Below are positions 15,858 through 23,832 of a DNA stretch of 31,845 nucleotides, piece after piece. The notes below the pieces were generated by a model that saw nothing but the letters and a program-made list of their open reading frames with translations, was not told where the DNA came from and searched no databases. Made by a program: the position numbers and the translations under genes. Numbering within the stretch: the first letter of the stretch is position 1; the number at the start of each line of letters is the position of its first letter. Origin of the DNA: Alphaproteobacteria bacterium (lineage in GTDB: Bacteria > Pseudomonadota > Alphaproteobacteria > Rickettsiales > VGDC01); the NCBI GenBank assembly GCA_016869895.1, contig VGDC01000001.1, forward strand, positions 1-31,845. The letters are read 5' to 3'.

Positions 15858-15888
15858 ATAGCCTCTTTATGCCTGCTCGTCATAGGCT
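15846..15888. promoter_or_regulatory. Perfect 10-bp inverted repeat between lipoprotein and yihY genes
   Basis: AGCCTATGAC (15846-15855) and its exact reverse complement GTCATAGGCT (15879-15888) are separated by 23 nt. It lies in the divergent gap, over the predicted lipoprotein -35 and just ahead of the yihY ribosome site. It could be a looped operator or a 5'-leader hairpin of the yihY transcript. Confidence 0.45.
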
Positions 15889-15911
15889 TGCAGGATAACA
15901 AAGGTATTCCC

Positions 15912-16841
15912 ATGACTTTGAAGATTCTCGCGGCATCCGCAGGACAAGCCGTTAAAGACCGCTATACACAGACCGTGCACCGCCATCCCCGCGCCACGCG
16001 GCATCCCCGCGCGCTGGCCTTCACCCTGCGTGACCTCTTCATGACGGATTTGTTGATTTACGGTGGCTATGCGGCCTATACCATCATCCTCGCTCTGTTT
16101 CCCTTCATCATCTTTCTCCTCGCGCTGGCAAGTGTGGTCGGCACGCCGCAGCTGGCCAATGAGGTGATCGATTATGGCTTCGAGATTTTCCCCGAAGAGC
16201 TGGTGGGCATCCTCGCTCCCGTCGTGCGGGAAATCATGGCGAATAACGACACAGGCGTGATGACCGTCGCCGTCTTCGGTATCCTCTGGATTGCTTCATC
16301 GGGCGTGGAGGGCATGCGCTTCGGGTTGAACGTGATGTATGAGGCCACCGAATGCCGCCCGTTCTGGAAGCGCCGCTTGCAGAGCCTCGGTTTCGTGGTG
16401 CTTTCGGCGCTTGCGTTCCTGCTGTTGGCGACGCTGCTCATCATCTGGCCGGTGGCGGCGAAATGGCTGGGCGATTCGCTGCCCTTCCTCCATTCCTCCG
16501 CGCTGAACGTGTTGCGCTATCTGCTCGCCTTCGGGCTGCTCACATGGGGGCTGTCGATTCTGTATCGTTATCTCCCCTTCGGTCGCCGCCATATGAAAGA
16601 GGTCTGGCAGGGCGCGATAGCCGCCGCCATATTGTGGCTCATCATCGTCAGTCTCTTCGCGCTGTATCTCGTGAATTTCGAGGAATATACCCTGCGTTAC
16701 GGCAGCTTCGCGGGCGGCATCCTCACGCTGGTTTTCCTGCAGTTCACGGCTTCTGCCGTGCTCTTCGGCGGGCGGTACAATTTCCTCCTGAAGAAGATAC
16801 GCGAGGGCGACGCGGCGCGTAAGCCACTAAAATCGCTTTGA
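15912..16841 (+). CDS. YihY/BrkB family inner membrane protein
   Basis: 309 residues. The family (once wrongly called RNase BN) consists of six-helix inner membrane proteins of uncertain, probably transport-related, role. Visible are the N-terminal cytoplasmic part, the first hairpin (LIYGGYAAYTIILALFPFIIFLLALA), the family landmark GILWIASSGVEGMRFGLNVMY, and later helices (LGFVVLSALAFLLLATLLIIWPVA, LLAFGLLTWGLSILYRYLP, WQGAIAAAILWLIIVSLFALYL), ending with YGSFAGGILTLVFLQF. The ATG at 15912 follows AAAGGTATTCCC; an in-frame TTG 24 nt upstream has no better ribosome site. The antiporter gene follows after 31 nt with no terminator, so the two are likely co-transcribed. Confidence 0.88.
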   Translation: MTLKILAASAGQAVKDRYTQTVHRHPRATRHPRALAFTLRDLFMTDLLIYGGYAAYTIILALFPFIIFLLALASVVGTPQLANEVIDYGFEIFPEELVGILAPVVREIMANNDTGVMTVAVFGILWIASSGVEGMRFGLNVMYEATECRPFWKRRLQSLGFVVLSALAFLLLATLLIIWPVAAKWLGDSLPFLHSSALNVLRYLLAFGLLTWGLSILYRYLPFGRRHMKEVWQGAIAAAILWLIIVSLFALYLVNFEEYTLRYGSFAGGILTLVFLQFTASAVLFGGRYNFLLKKIREGDAARKPLKSL

Positions 16842-16872
16842 TACGGGCAGGATTTAGCGTACAAATCCCTCC

Positions 16873-18501
16873 ATGGAACATCTGGATACGATACTGCTGC
16901 TGATGGCGCTGCTGGTGGGGCTATACTCCGTGGCGGATCGCGTCGGCGTGTCCTATCCCATCCTGCTGGTCATCGCGGGTCTGGGCATTAGCCTCATCCC
17001 TGAATTGCCGAATATCGAGCTTTCCTCCGAAGTCGCGCTGCTGCTGTTCCTGCCGCCCCTGCTGTTCGATGCGGCGCGCAACACCTCATGGCATGACTTC
17101 AAGCGCAACCGTGATTCCATCGGTCGCTTAGCGATTGGTCTGGTGCTGTTCACCACGGCGGGTGTGGCGGTCGCGGCGTATTACGTCATCCCCGGGTTCA
17201 CATGGCCTCTGGCCTTCGTGCTGGGGGCGATCGTCTCTCCGCCGGATGTGGTGGCGGCGACCAGTGCGCTCAAAGGCCTGCATCTGCCCAAGCGCTTAGT
17301 GGCGATTCTGGAAGGGGAGAGTCTGGTGAACGATGCCTCCGCGCTGATAGCGTATCGCTTCGCCGTAGCGGCGGTGGTCACGGGCAGTTTCGCCTTTTGG
17401 GACGCGGCGTTGGAGTTCGTGCTGGTGGCGGTGGCGGGTGTCGCCATGGGCGTGTCGCTGGCCTATGTCTATACCCAACTCCAAAAGAAATTCCTGAACA
17501 ATCCTACTGTCGAGACGGTGACGACGGTGCTGCTGCCCTTCGTGGCCTATCTTTTCGCGGAATACCTGCATGTGTCGGGGGTCTTGTCGGTCGTTGCGGC
17601 GGGGCTGTATGTCTCGTGGCGCGCCCATGAGCTATTCTCCTTCCAGACGCGCATGCAGATGAACAATTTCTGGGAGACGATGATTTTCCTGCTCAACGGC
17701 TTCGTGTTCATCCTCATCGGCTTGCAGCTGCCCGACATCATGGACGACCTCGGCAACCGCCCCGTGCTGGAGATGGTGGGTTACGGCCTGCTCATCAGCG
17801 CGGTGGTCATCGTCATCCGCATCCTCTGGGTCTTCCCCACCGTCCACATCGCTAACTGGCTCAGCCGTAATCGCGGGGGTATCTCCGGCGGTGCGGCGGT
17901 CACGAACAACCGCCACCTCTTCCTCCTCAGCTGGGCGGGCATGCGCGGCGTGGTCTCGCTGGCGGCGGCGCTGGCTTTGCCCGTCACACTTGCCAACGGG
18001 GTGGATTTCCCCCAGCGCAATGTCATCCTCTTCATCACCTTCGTGGTCATTCTGGTGACGCTGGTGTTCCAAGGTCTCACCATCCCGTTCCTCGTGCGCT
18101 GGTTAGGGATAGAAGAGCCTGAGGAGAAGACCACCACCGAGGAACGCCGCCTGCGCCTTGCTATGGCGAACAGCACCCTTGCGCTCATTGATGAATCTCT
18201 CGCCCATCACACGCCTAAAGCCGTGCTGGACGAAGTGCGTGGCCGTCTGCAACGTCAGGTGAGTTACTTCAACGGCGTGTTGCAGACCAAGGCCAACTGC
18301 AAGACGCTGGAAGCGCAGCGCGAGCAGTTCCGCCATTACCTTCAATCCGAACGCGCGGTGATAGACCACCAGCGCGCCTTCCTTGTGCAGATGCATAAGA
18401 AGGGCGTGTTCAGCGCGGAAGTGCTGCGGAAAATCGAGCAGGATCTCGACACCCGCAGCATGGATTTGCAGAGCAAGATTAAAGCCTTCGCCAGCGAATA
18501 G
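16873..18501 (+). CDS. CPA1-family Na+/H+ antiporter
   Basis: Electroneutral cation/proton antiporter of the inner membrane, involved in pH and Na+ homeostasis. The 542-residue protein has about twelve hydrophobic helices in residues 1-410. The CPA1 landmarks are LLLFLPPLLFDAARNTSWHD, GAIVSPPDVVAATSALKG, EGESLVNDASALIAYRFA (the ND ion-binding pair) and SWAGMRGVVSLAAALALP. The remaining 130 residues are a charged cytoplasmic tail with helical heptads, common in bacterial NhaP/YjcE-type proteins and perhaps regulatory. It is 31 nt after the YihY gene. The family is clear but substrate preference (Na+, K+ or Li+) cannot be read from the sequence. Confidence 0.92.
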   Translation: MEHLDTILLLMALLVGLYSVADRVGVSYPILLVIAGLGISLIPELPNIELSSEVALLLFLPPLLFDAARNTSWHDFKRNRDSIGRLAIGLVLFTTAGVAVAAYYVIPGFTWPLAFVLGAIVSPPDVVAATSALKGLHLPKRLVAILEGESLVNDASALIAYRFAVAAVVTGSFAFWDAALEFVLVAVAGVAMGVSLAYVYTQLQKKFLNNPTVETVTTVLLPFVAYLFAEYLHVSGVLSVVAAGLYVSWRAHELFSFQTRMQMNNFWETMIFLLNGFVFILIGLQLPDIMDDLGNRPVLEMVGYGLLISAVVIVIRILWVFPTVHIANWLSRNRGGISGGAAVTNNRHLFLLSWAGMRGVVSLAAALALPVTLANGVDFPQRNVILFITFVVILVTLVFQGLTIPFLVRWLGIEEPEEKTTTEERRLRLAMANSTLALIDESLAHHTPKAVLDEVRGRLQRQVSYFNGVLQTKANCKTLEAQREQFRHYLQSERAVIDHQRAFLVQMHKKGVFSAEVLRKIEQDLDTRSMDLQSKIKAFASE

Positions 18502-18555
18502 GCTTCCCCCGAAGCATATGGAAAATTTGCGCGGGCAAACGGCATAGTGGGTGCT

Positions 18556-19614
18556 ATGTTGCACCAGAACCCGACAGAACCCGTCACCTCCCACTACTCC
18601 GAAGCCATCTGCCGTGATGTCGCTTCCGAGGCGGGCTTGCGCTATGTGAAGGACACCATCCCCGGCATCCGCCGCAAGCGCGCGGGCAAGGGGTTCACCT
18701 ATGTCGATGCCAAAGGCGCGAAGGTGACAGACCCTAAGACCCTTGCGCGCATCCGCTCTCTGGTGTTGCCTCCGGCGTATGACCGCGTGTGGATTTGCCC
18801 TTACCCGAACGGTCATCTGCAAGCCACGGGGTTCGATGCCAAAGGCCGCAAGCAATACCGCTACCATCCCGATTGGTCTGCCGCCCGCGATGGCAGCAAG
18901 TTCGACCGTCTGGTGGAGTTCGGCGCCGTGCTCCCCGCACTCCGCGCCCATGTCGAGGCGCAACTGCGCAAGCAGGAGCTCACCCGCGAGCGCGTCCTCG
19001 CGGGGCTGATTTACATCATGGACAAATGCTACATCCGTGTCGGCAACCCCACCTATTCCGAGCAGCACAACACCTTCGGGTTGACGACCCTTCGCCGCCG
19101 CCATGTGCAGGTGCAGGGCGACACCGTGGCCTTCACTTTCAATGGCAAGAACGGCACGCCGTGGGACATCTCCCTCAAAGACCGCCGCTTGGTGCGGTTG
19201 CTGAAGCAATGTTCTGAGATTCCGGGCTATCAGGTCTTCAAATACCGTGACGAGAACGGCGCGAAGCAGACCGTCAGCTCACAGGATTTGAACGAATACC
19301 TCCGCGAAGTCACCGGCGGTGCTTTCACCGCGAAGGACTTCCGCACATGGGCGGCCTGTTCCGAAGCCTTCAGCCGCTTCTCCGCCATGCCCGTGCCCCA
19401 GACCGTGAAGGAGCGCAAAGCCATCTCCCGCGCCATCGTGCGCGAGGTGGCCAACACCTTGGGGCACACGCAGGCCGTCTGCAAGAAGGCCTATCTCCAC
19501 CCCCAGCTCGTCACTTCATGGGAAGACGGCGCGCTCAGCGCATGGTGCGCCCAGCGCAAAGGAAAACAGGGGGAGGAGCTCTTCCTGCTCTGGTGGAAAG
19601 CCCATATACTTTAG
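18556..19614 (+). CDS. DNA topoisomerase IB (poxvirus type)
   Basis: Relaxes supercoils by a 3'-phosphotyrosine nick without ATP. The 352-residue protein matches the bacterial/poxviral TopIB layout: the N-terminal domain with SLVLPPAYDRVWICPYPNGH and TGFDAKGRKQYRYHPDW, then the catalytic domain with YIRVGNPTYSEQHNTFGLTT, an active-site Lys region (FNGKNG), KDFRTWAA (active-site Arg) and the nucleophile Tyr313 in CKKAYLHP. The ATG at 18556 is taken as the start; an in-frame GTG 9 nt upstream is the alternative, and neither has a strong ribosome site. Such enzymes are scattered through Alphaproteobacteria, usually as an accessory topoisomerase. The gene ends 16 nt before a convergent DUF3750 gene. 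Confidence 0.93.
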   Translation: MLHQNPTEPVTSHYSEAICRDVASEAGLRYVKDTIPGIRRKRAGKGFTYVDAKGAKVTDPKTLARIRSLVLPPAYDRVWICPYPNGHLQATGFDAKGRKQYRYHPDWSAARDGSKFDRLVEFGAVLPALRAHVEAQLRKQELTRERVLAGLIYIMDKCYIRVGNPTYSEQHNTFGLTTLRRRHVQVQGDTVAFTFNGKNGTPWDISLKDRRLVRLLKQCSEIPGYQVFKYRDENGAKQTVSSQDLNEYLREVTGGAFTAKDFRTWAACSEAFSRFSAMPVPQTVKERKAISRAIVREVANTLGHTQAVCKKAYLHPQLVTSWEDGALSAWCAQRKGKQGEELFLLWWKAHIL

Positions 19615-19630
19615 GTAAAAAACCGCTTTT

Positions 19631-20365
19631 TCAGGATGCGGGCTTGTCGCGCATGCCCACGCGCCCCACGAAGGGCAGTTTGAATGCGGGGCGCAGCACG
19701 TCCACGCCGAAGTTCAGCCCCAGCACATTCACTTCCACGCCTTCGCCCAATCCCACCGTGCAACCCAGCACGCCGAAGAGCGACAGCTGCACGCCCGTGC
19801 CGGATTCGGAGCGCGCGAAGACTTTCCCGTGGTTTATCCAGTCCTTGCCGATGGCGTTGGAGGGAAGCTCCACGCCGATTTCCGGCGTGTTGCGCAGGAT
19901 ATGCGAGATGAACGTGTTGCTGTTCGGCCCTGGCCAAACGCGATAGCTCATCGGATAAGGATAGCTCTTCGCCGCCGCCGCGATTTTGGGGATGGCCGCC
20001 TCTGCGCGCGCACCCTTCAATTCCGCGACGAGGCTCGGTTTCGCACCATACCACGCGCGGTCGGGCACATCCTGTTTCACATCCACCACCGACAGGTTGC
20101 GGCGCAGGTTGAACCCCATCACATGATAGGTCGTATAGAACTCCGCGTCCTTCTCCTTCGTCGCTATCCAGCTATGCACCGCGAAATAGCCGCGCCAGTC
20201 GAATGCCCGCGCCGAATAGACATGCACGATGGCATCCCGCTCGATCTGCGGCGAGGGGGCTAGGCCTGCGCTGGAGCGGTCTGCCGTGCGCCAATCGGGG
20301 CGGTTGCATGCCGAAAGCACGAAGAGCATGGCGAAGAAGGCGAGCGAGATGGTCAGGAATTGCAT
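19631..20365 (-). CDS. DUF3750-family lipoprotein
   Basis: 244 residues with a lipoprotein signal (MQFLTISLAFFAMLFVLSAC; lipobox LSAC with Cys at 20). The mature part matches the DUF3750 pattern as I know it: AP-P-QIERDAIVHVYSARAFDWRGYFAVHSWIA, then YTTYHVMGF, a YPYPMSYRVWPGPNSNTFISHI core and IGKDWIN. The function is unknown. The conserved His (VHSW) and the PGPNSNTF motif suggest an NlpC/P60-like papain-fold arrangement, which is inference. It is convergent with the topoisomerase and divergent from the glycan island, separated by an AT-rich 135-nt gap. Confidence 0.82.
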   Translation of the reverse strand: MQFLTISLAFFAMLFVLSACNRPDWRTADRSSAGLAPSPQIERDAIVHVYSARAFDWRGYFAVHSWIATKEKDAEFYTTYHVMGFNLRRNLSVVDVKQDVPDRAWYGAKPSLVAELKGARAEAAIPKIAAAAKSYPYPMSYRVWPGPNSNTFISHILRNTPEIGVELPSNAIGKDWINHGKVFARSESGTGVQLSLFGVLGCTVGLGEGVEVNVLGLNFGVDVLRPAFKLPFVGRVGMRDKPAS

Positions 20366-20500
20366 CAGAGTGTCCCAAAAAGAGAATTGCAGCGCAGTAT
20401 AGTGAAAAAATGACGAAAATCAGCCAAAAAATGCACGAAAAACTAATTAAATCGATGCAGATTTTGCTGTTTTTTGCACGTTTTTTTCTGCTAGTGTGGG
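20366..20500. promoter_or_regulatory. AT-rich divergent control region with phased A/T tracts
   Basis: The gap between the DUF3750 gene and the first glycan gene holds repeated A5-A6 and T5-T7 runs and two TGCACG cores flanked by A and T runs (around 20430-20440 and 20474-20490). TATAGT on plus, read as ACTATA on minus, sits near 20397-20403 and is a plausible -10 for either direction, but no convincing -35 pairs with it. Such tracts favour curved DNA and binding of nucleoid proteins. Confidence 0.3.
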
Positions 20501-21706
20501 TTGCATCGACGTAAAAATGGAATCACGGTTTTGGAAAAATCCCTTCTCATTCTGCTGCAAAACGCCCAGATGCTCGCGCTCTATAAGCCGCTTCTGGCCT
20601 CGCTTTCCGACCATTCGGTGGTGGTGTATATCCCTGCCAAACGCGGGCAGAAATTGCTCTCCTTGGCGCGTAGCCAGCCCGCGCATGTTTCGTTGTGCGA
20701 TGAGCTGGAGACTATCCTGTTGAATATGCACCGTTTTGGCGTGGTGCTGACCTCGCTTGCCATCCCTTGTCGCGTGCAGATGGAGCAGGCGGGATTATTG
20801 CTGGAAGCCGCGCATAAAGCCGGTTTGAAGGTAGTCGAGGTGCAGCACGGTTTGTTCCAGTGGGGGCATTTGTTCGAGGACAAAAAACCCATCCTTTCCG
20901 ACCCCGCGCGCTGCGGCGGCGAGCGCGGTCTTGGAAAATCGGTAAATATATCCGATGCTTATCTTCCGTGGTTCGGCGAGGGCGGCATCGGTTATCCGCT
21001 GTCGGGCATCGGCGATGTACCGCTGGAGACCCGCAAGGATACGGTGCTCGTCGCCACGAATCTGCACTGGACGATTTACGGCGCGCATGAACGCCGCGCC
21101 TTCTTCGCCGCGGTGGGATACGCCGCGCGCAAACACCCGCAGACAGCCTTCATCTGGAAGGCGCATACGGGCGACCATGAACTGGTGAAGCAATGGCTGC
21201 GGAAAAAGAAATATCGTAATATCAGCCTGATTCCTGCCGACGATGCGCGGAGTTTCGAGGACATCGCTTCCGGCTGTGCGCAGGCCATTTCCATGCCATC
21301 GACGGTGCTGTTGTCTCTGGAAGTCTTGCGCAAACCCACGGCCATTTTCCGCTGTGAAGGCAACGCCGAACTGGTGGGTAAACTGGCGGAAAGTCATGCA
21401 TTCACCGATGGTCGCGCGCTGGATGCCTTCCTGAGCGAATCCCCCGCTCTGGCGGCCAGCGGCCTTCTTGAGCCTTTCGACGCGGGTGTATTCCGCGCCG
21501 CAGTGGCCAAGCATTACACCGAAACGCGCAATCCCTTCGGCAATCTGGCGGTGTGGAATGCCTATCGCCTGAGTCATGACCGCGAGGCGGGTTCACGGGT
21601 GAAAACCCTGCTCATCGGCCTTTACCGGAAGCTATCGCGCTTGCCGCTGCTGCGCGAGCTGCTCCACTGGCGACCCTTGCGGCAATGGCTGCGCGACCGC
21701 CGATAA
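20501..21706 (+). CDS. GT-B-like glycan/CDP-glycerol-type transferase, first gene of the glycan island
   Basis: Up to 401 residues. The middle (VEVQHGLFQWGHLFED, about 115-130) and the C-terminal half (WKAHTGDHELVKQW; AQAISMPSTVLLSLEVLRKPTAIF) recall GT-B transferases of the CDP-glycerol glycerophosphotransferase and capsule KpsS/KpsC type, where K-x-H and a Ser-Thr/Glu nucleotide site recur. The acceptor and donor are unknown. The start is uncertain: no ATG sits near the 5' end. TTG at 20501 gives the longest form; TTG at 20531 and ATG at 20570 are alternatives, with a weak ribosome site for all. Its position before the ABC exporter supports a role in the exported polysaccharide. The C-terminal basic helix (KLSRLPLLRELLHWRPLRQW) may attach to the membrane. 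Confidence 0.6.
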   Translation: MHRRKNGITVLEKSLLILLQNAQMLALYKPLLASLSDHSVVVYIPAKRGQKLLSLARSQPAHVSLCDELETILLNMHRFGVVLTSLAIPCRVQMEQAGLLLEAAHKAGLKVVEVQHGLFQWGHLFEDKKPILSDPARCGGERGLGKSVNISDAYLPWFGEGGIGYPLSGIGDVPLETRKDTVLVATNLHWTIYGAHERRAFFAAVGYAARKHPQTAFIWKAHTGDHELVKQWLRKKKYRNISLIPADDARSFEDIASGCAQAISMPSTVLLSLEVLRKPTAIFRCEGNAELVGKLAESHAFTDGRALDAFLSESPALAASGLLEPFDAGVFRAAVAKHYTETRNPFGNLAVWNAYRLSHDREAGSRVKTLLIGLYRKLSRLPLLRELLHWRPLRQWLRDRR

Positions 21707-21723
21707 GGCGAATCCTAGGCAAA

Positions 21724-21750
21724 AGGGTTGCCCCCGCAACCCTCGGGGGG
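21724..21750 (+). promoter_or_regulatory. Two mutually exclusive hairpins in the leader of the exporter permease gene
   Basis: AGGGTTGC-CCCC-GCAACCCT (21724-21743) forms an 8-bp stem. The same loop and right-arm bases can instead form CCCCCG/CGGGGG (21731-21736 with 21744-21749). The two cannot coexist. No U tract follows, so it is not a plain terminator. It lies about 35-60 nt before the permease ATG, where it could affect read-through or ribosome loading. Confidence 0.4.
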
Positions 21751-21784
21751 TATAAGGGATTTTCCTGAAAACCACGGACATCCC

Positions 21785-22588
21785 ATGCCCGATAAGCTGC
21801 TTTTCATCACCCGATTCCTCGATACGCGCCGCTCGCACCTGTTGCAGCTGATGCTGTTCAAGGCCTATGCCGACCTGAAGACCGAATCGGCGCGCAGCAC
21901 GGCAGGCGTGCTGTGGTGGGTGCTGGAACCGGTGCTGCATATGGCGGTGTATTATCTCGTCTTCGCGGTGCTGATGCAGACGAAGACCGATCAGTTCGTG
22001 GTGTTCCTGCTCATCGGGCTGGTGGTCTGGCGGTGGTTCTTCTCGACGGTGACGCAGGGCGCGGCGTCCATCATAGCGGGCAAGAACCTGATGCAGCATG
22101 TGCATATCACGCCGTCTTTCTTCCCCTCGGTGTCGCTGATAAGCCAAGGATTCAAGTTCGTCATCACCTTCCTTATCCTGCTGGTGTTCATCTGGCTATA
22201 CGGCCTTGCGCCGAGCGTTGCTTACACTGCTCTTCCGGTCGTGCTGGCGGTGCAGTTTCTGTTCATCGTGGGCACGACCTATCTGTGCTCAGCCATCGTG
22301 CCTTTTCTGCCCGACCTGAAAATTCTGTTGGGGCATTTCCTGCGCGCGGTGATGTTCGTCAGCGGTATCTTCTTCGACGGCGACCATATCCCCGAACACC
22401 TGAAGAGCTGGTTCTTCGCCAACCCGATGGCGGCGCTCATTGAAGCGTACCGCGATATCCTCATCGACGGTGTGCTGCCCGACTGGGGGCATCTGAGCTA
22501 TGTCGCGTTGTTCGGTTTATTGCTGTTATTGGTGGGCAAGCGGCTGCTGGCAAAAGCGGAATTCCTGTACCCCAGAGTGGTGATGTGA
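21785..22588 (+). CDS. ABC-2 type polysaccharide exporter, permease subunit (KpsM/Wzm type)
   Basis: 267 residues, six predicted membrane helices. It exports an undecaprenyl- or lipid-linked glycan across the inner membrane together with the following ATPase. The N-terminal amphipathic part (KAYADLKTESARSTAGVLWWVLEPVLHMAVYY) is the typical KpsM/Wzm entry motif. Helices follow at FVVFLLIGLVVWRWFFSTVTQG, FKFVITFLILLVFIWLY, VVLAVQFLFIVGTTYLCSAIVPFLPDL and YVALFGLLLLLVGKRLL. The WFFANPMAALIEAYRDILIDG segment is a family landmark near the C-terminus. The ATG at 21785 is chosen because the conserved domain begins right after it; the frame is open 19 codons upstream. The ATPase gene follows after 7 nt. 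Confidence 0.9.
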   Translation: MPDKLLFITRFLDTRRSHLLQLMLFKAYADLKTESARSTAGVLWWVLEPVLHMAVYYLVFAVLMQTKTDQFVVFLLIGLVVWRWFFSTVTQGAASIIAGKNLMQHVHITPSFFPSVSLISQGFKFVITFLILLVFIWLYGLAPSVAYTALPVVLAVQFLFIVGTTYLCSAIVPFLPDLKILLGHFLRAVMFVSGIFFDGDHIPEHLKSWFFANPMAALIEAYRDILIDGVLPDWGHLSYVALFGLLLLLVGKRLLAKAEFLYPRVVM

Positions 22589-22595
22589 GGGCAAA

Positions 22596-23336
22596 ATGAA
22601 CGCAAAAACCACCCAAAAAACCGAAAAACCCATCCTCTCCCTCAAGGGCGTGGGCGTGAACTATGGCAAATCCTTCTCCTTCCGCCGCAAGCGGCTTGAC
22701 CGCTGGGTGCTGCAGGACATCAGCTTCGACCTGATGCCCGGGGAATCGCTTGGCGTGTTGGGGCGCAACGGCATCGGCAAAAGCACGCTGCTGAAGACCA
22801 TGGCAGGTGTCATCGCACCGGATGCGGGCGAGGTGAAGCTGAAGAAAGGATGCAGCGCATCGCTGCTTGCCTTGGGCACGGGCTTCATGCCGGAATTGAC
22901 GGGGCGAGAGAACGTGTTCCTCGGTGGGATGCTCATCGGCATGAAAGCAGGGGAAATCCGCAAGCGTTTCGATGAGATTGTGGCCTTTGCGGAGCTGGAA
23001 GAGGCCATCGATATGCCCTATTACACCTATTCCAGCGGCATGAAATCGCGCCTCGGATTCGCGCTGAGCATCCAGCGCAATCCCGATATCCTGCTGCTCG
23101 ACGAAGTGCTGGGCGTGGGCGATGTGGCTTTCCGCAAGAAATCCGCCGATGCGTTGAAAGAGCGCATCCTCGGCGAACAGACGGTGGTGCTGGTGTCGCA
23201 CAACGGGCAGACCATCCGCGAACTGTGCAACCGCGCCATCTGGATAGAACAGGGTGTCATCCGCATGGCGGGCGACCCCGACCAAGTGGTGACGGAATAT
23301 GAGGCGCAGATGCTGGCACTGGAACAAAGCAAATAA
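22596..23336 (+). CDS. ABC polysaccharide exporter, ATP-binding subunit (KpsT/Wzt type)
   Basis: 246 residues, a single nucleotide-binding domain: Walker A GRNGIGKST (56-64), Q-loop region GTGFMPELTGRENVFLGG, signature YSSGMKSRLGFA (145-156), Walker B DILLLDEVLGVGD (164-176) and H-loop LVSHN. The length is KpsT-like; it lacks the extra C-terminal carbohydrate-binding domain of Wzt proteins that recognise a capped O-antigen chain, so a capsule-type or uncapped polymer fits better. GAGG precedes the ATG by 5 nt, and it is coupled to the permease gene. The SLGVLGRNGIGKSTLLKTMAG loop and the LGTGF segment are classic for polysaccharide exporters. Confidence 0.92.
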   Translation: MNAKTTQKTEKPILSLKGVGVNYGKSFSFRRKRLDRWVLQDISFDLMPGESLGVLGRNGIGKSTLLKTMAGVIAPDAGEVKLKKGCSASLLALGTGFMPELTGRENVFLGGMLIGMKAGEIRKRFDEIVAFAELEEAIDMPYYTYSSGMKSRLGFALSIQRNPDILLLDEVLGVGDVAFRKKSADALKERILGEQTVVLVSHNGQTIRELCNRAIWIEQGVIRMAGDPDQVVTEYEAQMLALEQSK

Positions 23337-23375
23337 ACCGATTATGTTCGGATAAGAACAATAAAGAGAGGCCGC

Positions 23376-23735
23376 ATGAGGCAGTATAAGGTCGGAGAAG
23401 AGGACGCGCGCCCTTGGGGTGGGTGGAAGGTGCTGGATGTGCATCCGGATTATGTGGTGAAGCATATCCATGTGCTGCCGGGAAAACGCCTTTCCCTGCA
23501 GCGTCACCGCTATCGCGAGGAGGTCTGGGCCATCACCCGCGGTATCGCCCAAGTGACGCTGGACGAAGAGACGCTGACCCTGAAAGTCGGAGAGAGCATC
23601 CGCATTCCGCTGCGCGCGTGGCACCGCATCCACAACATCGGCGAGGAGATGCTGGAGTTCGTGGAGACGCAGACGGGAAGCCGATTCGATGAAGATGACA
23701 TCGAACGGAAAGAGGACGATTTCGGGCGCGCCTGA
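23376..23735 (+). CDS. Phosphomannose isomerase-like cupin protein
   Basis: 119 residues, single cupin domain like the C-terminal part of type II phosphomannose isomerases (ManC/AlgA). The matching pattern is RPWGGWKVLD, VKHIHVLPGKRLSLQRHRYREEVW, VTLDEETLTLKVGESIRIPLRAWHRIHNIG, then EDDIERKEDDFGR. Metal ligands would be His/Glu in the QRHRYREE segment and the His in AWHRI. Free-standing proteins of this kind occur in glycan clusters. A mannose-6-phosphate/fructose-6-phosphate isomerase role is plausible, as is a sugar-nucleotide tailoring role. AGAGAGG precedes the ATG. A 14-bp palindrome follows the stop codon. Confidence 0.82.
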   Translation: MRQYKVGEEDARPWGGWKVLDVHPDYVVKHIHVLPGKRLSLQRHRYREEVWAITRGIAQVTLDEETLTLKVGESIRIPLRAWHRIHNIGEEMLEFVETQTGSRFDEDDIERKEDDFGRA

Positions 23736-23736
23736 T

Positions 23737-23750
23737 TTCCTGCGCAGGAA
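23737..23750. promoter_or_regulatory. Perfect 14-bp palindrome between cupin gene and neuB
   Basis: TTCCTGCGCAGGAA begins 2 nt after the cupin stop codon and about 7 nt before the predicted neuB -35 hexamer. A perfect dyad of this size at a promoter edge is a candidate operator. It has no terminator T tract. Confidence 0.35.
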
Positions 23751-23756
23751 TTTGGC

Positions 23757-23785
23757 ATGACAAGAAGGCCGTTCTGCGCTAGAAA
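23757..23785 (+). promoter_or_regulatory. Predicted promoter of neuB-neuA
   Basis: ATGACA (23757-23762) and TAGAAA (23780-23785) are separated by 17 nt. It would let the sugar-activation pair be transcribed apart from the exporter genes. The hexamers are moderate matches. Confidence 0.35.
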
Positions 23786-23832
23786 GGCGGCTTATCAATC
23801 TGCGCATATAAACAAAAAATAAGGAAATTGTC

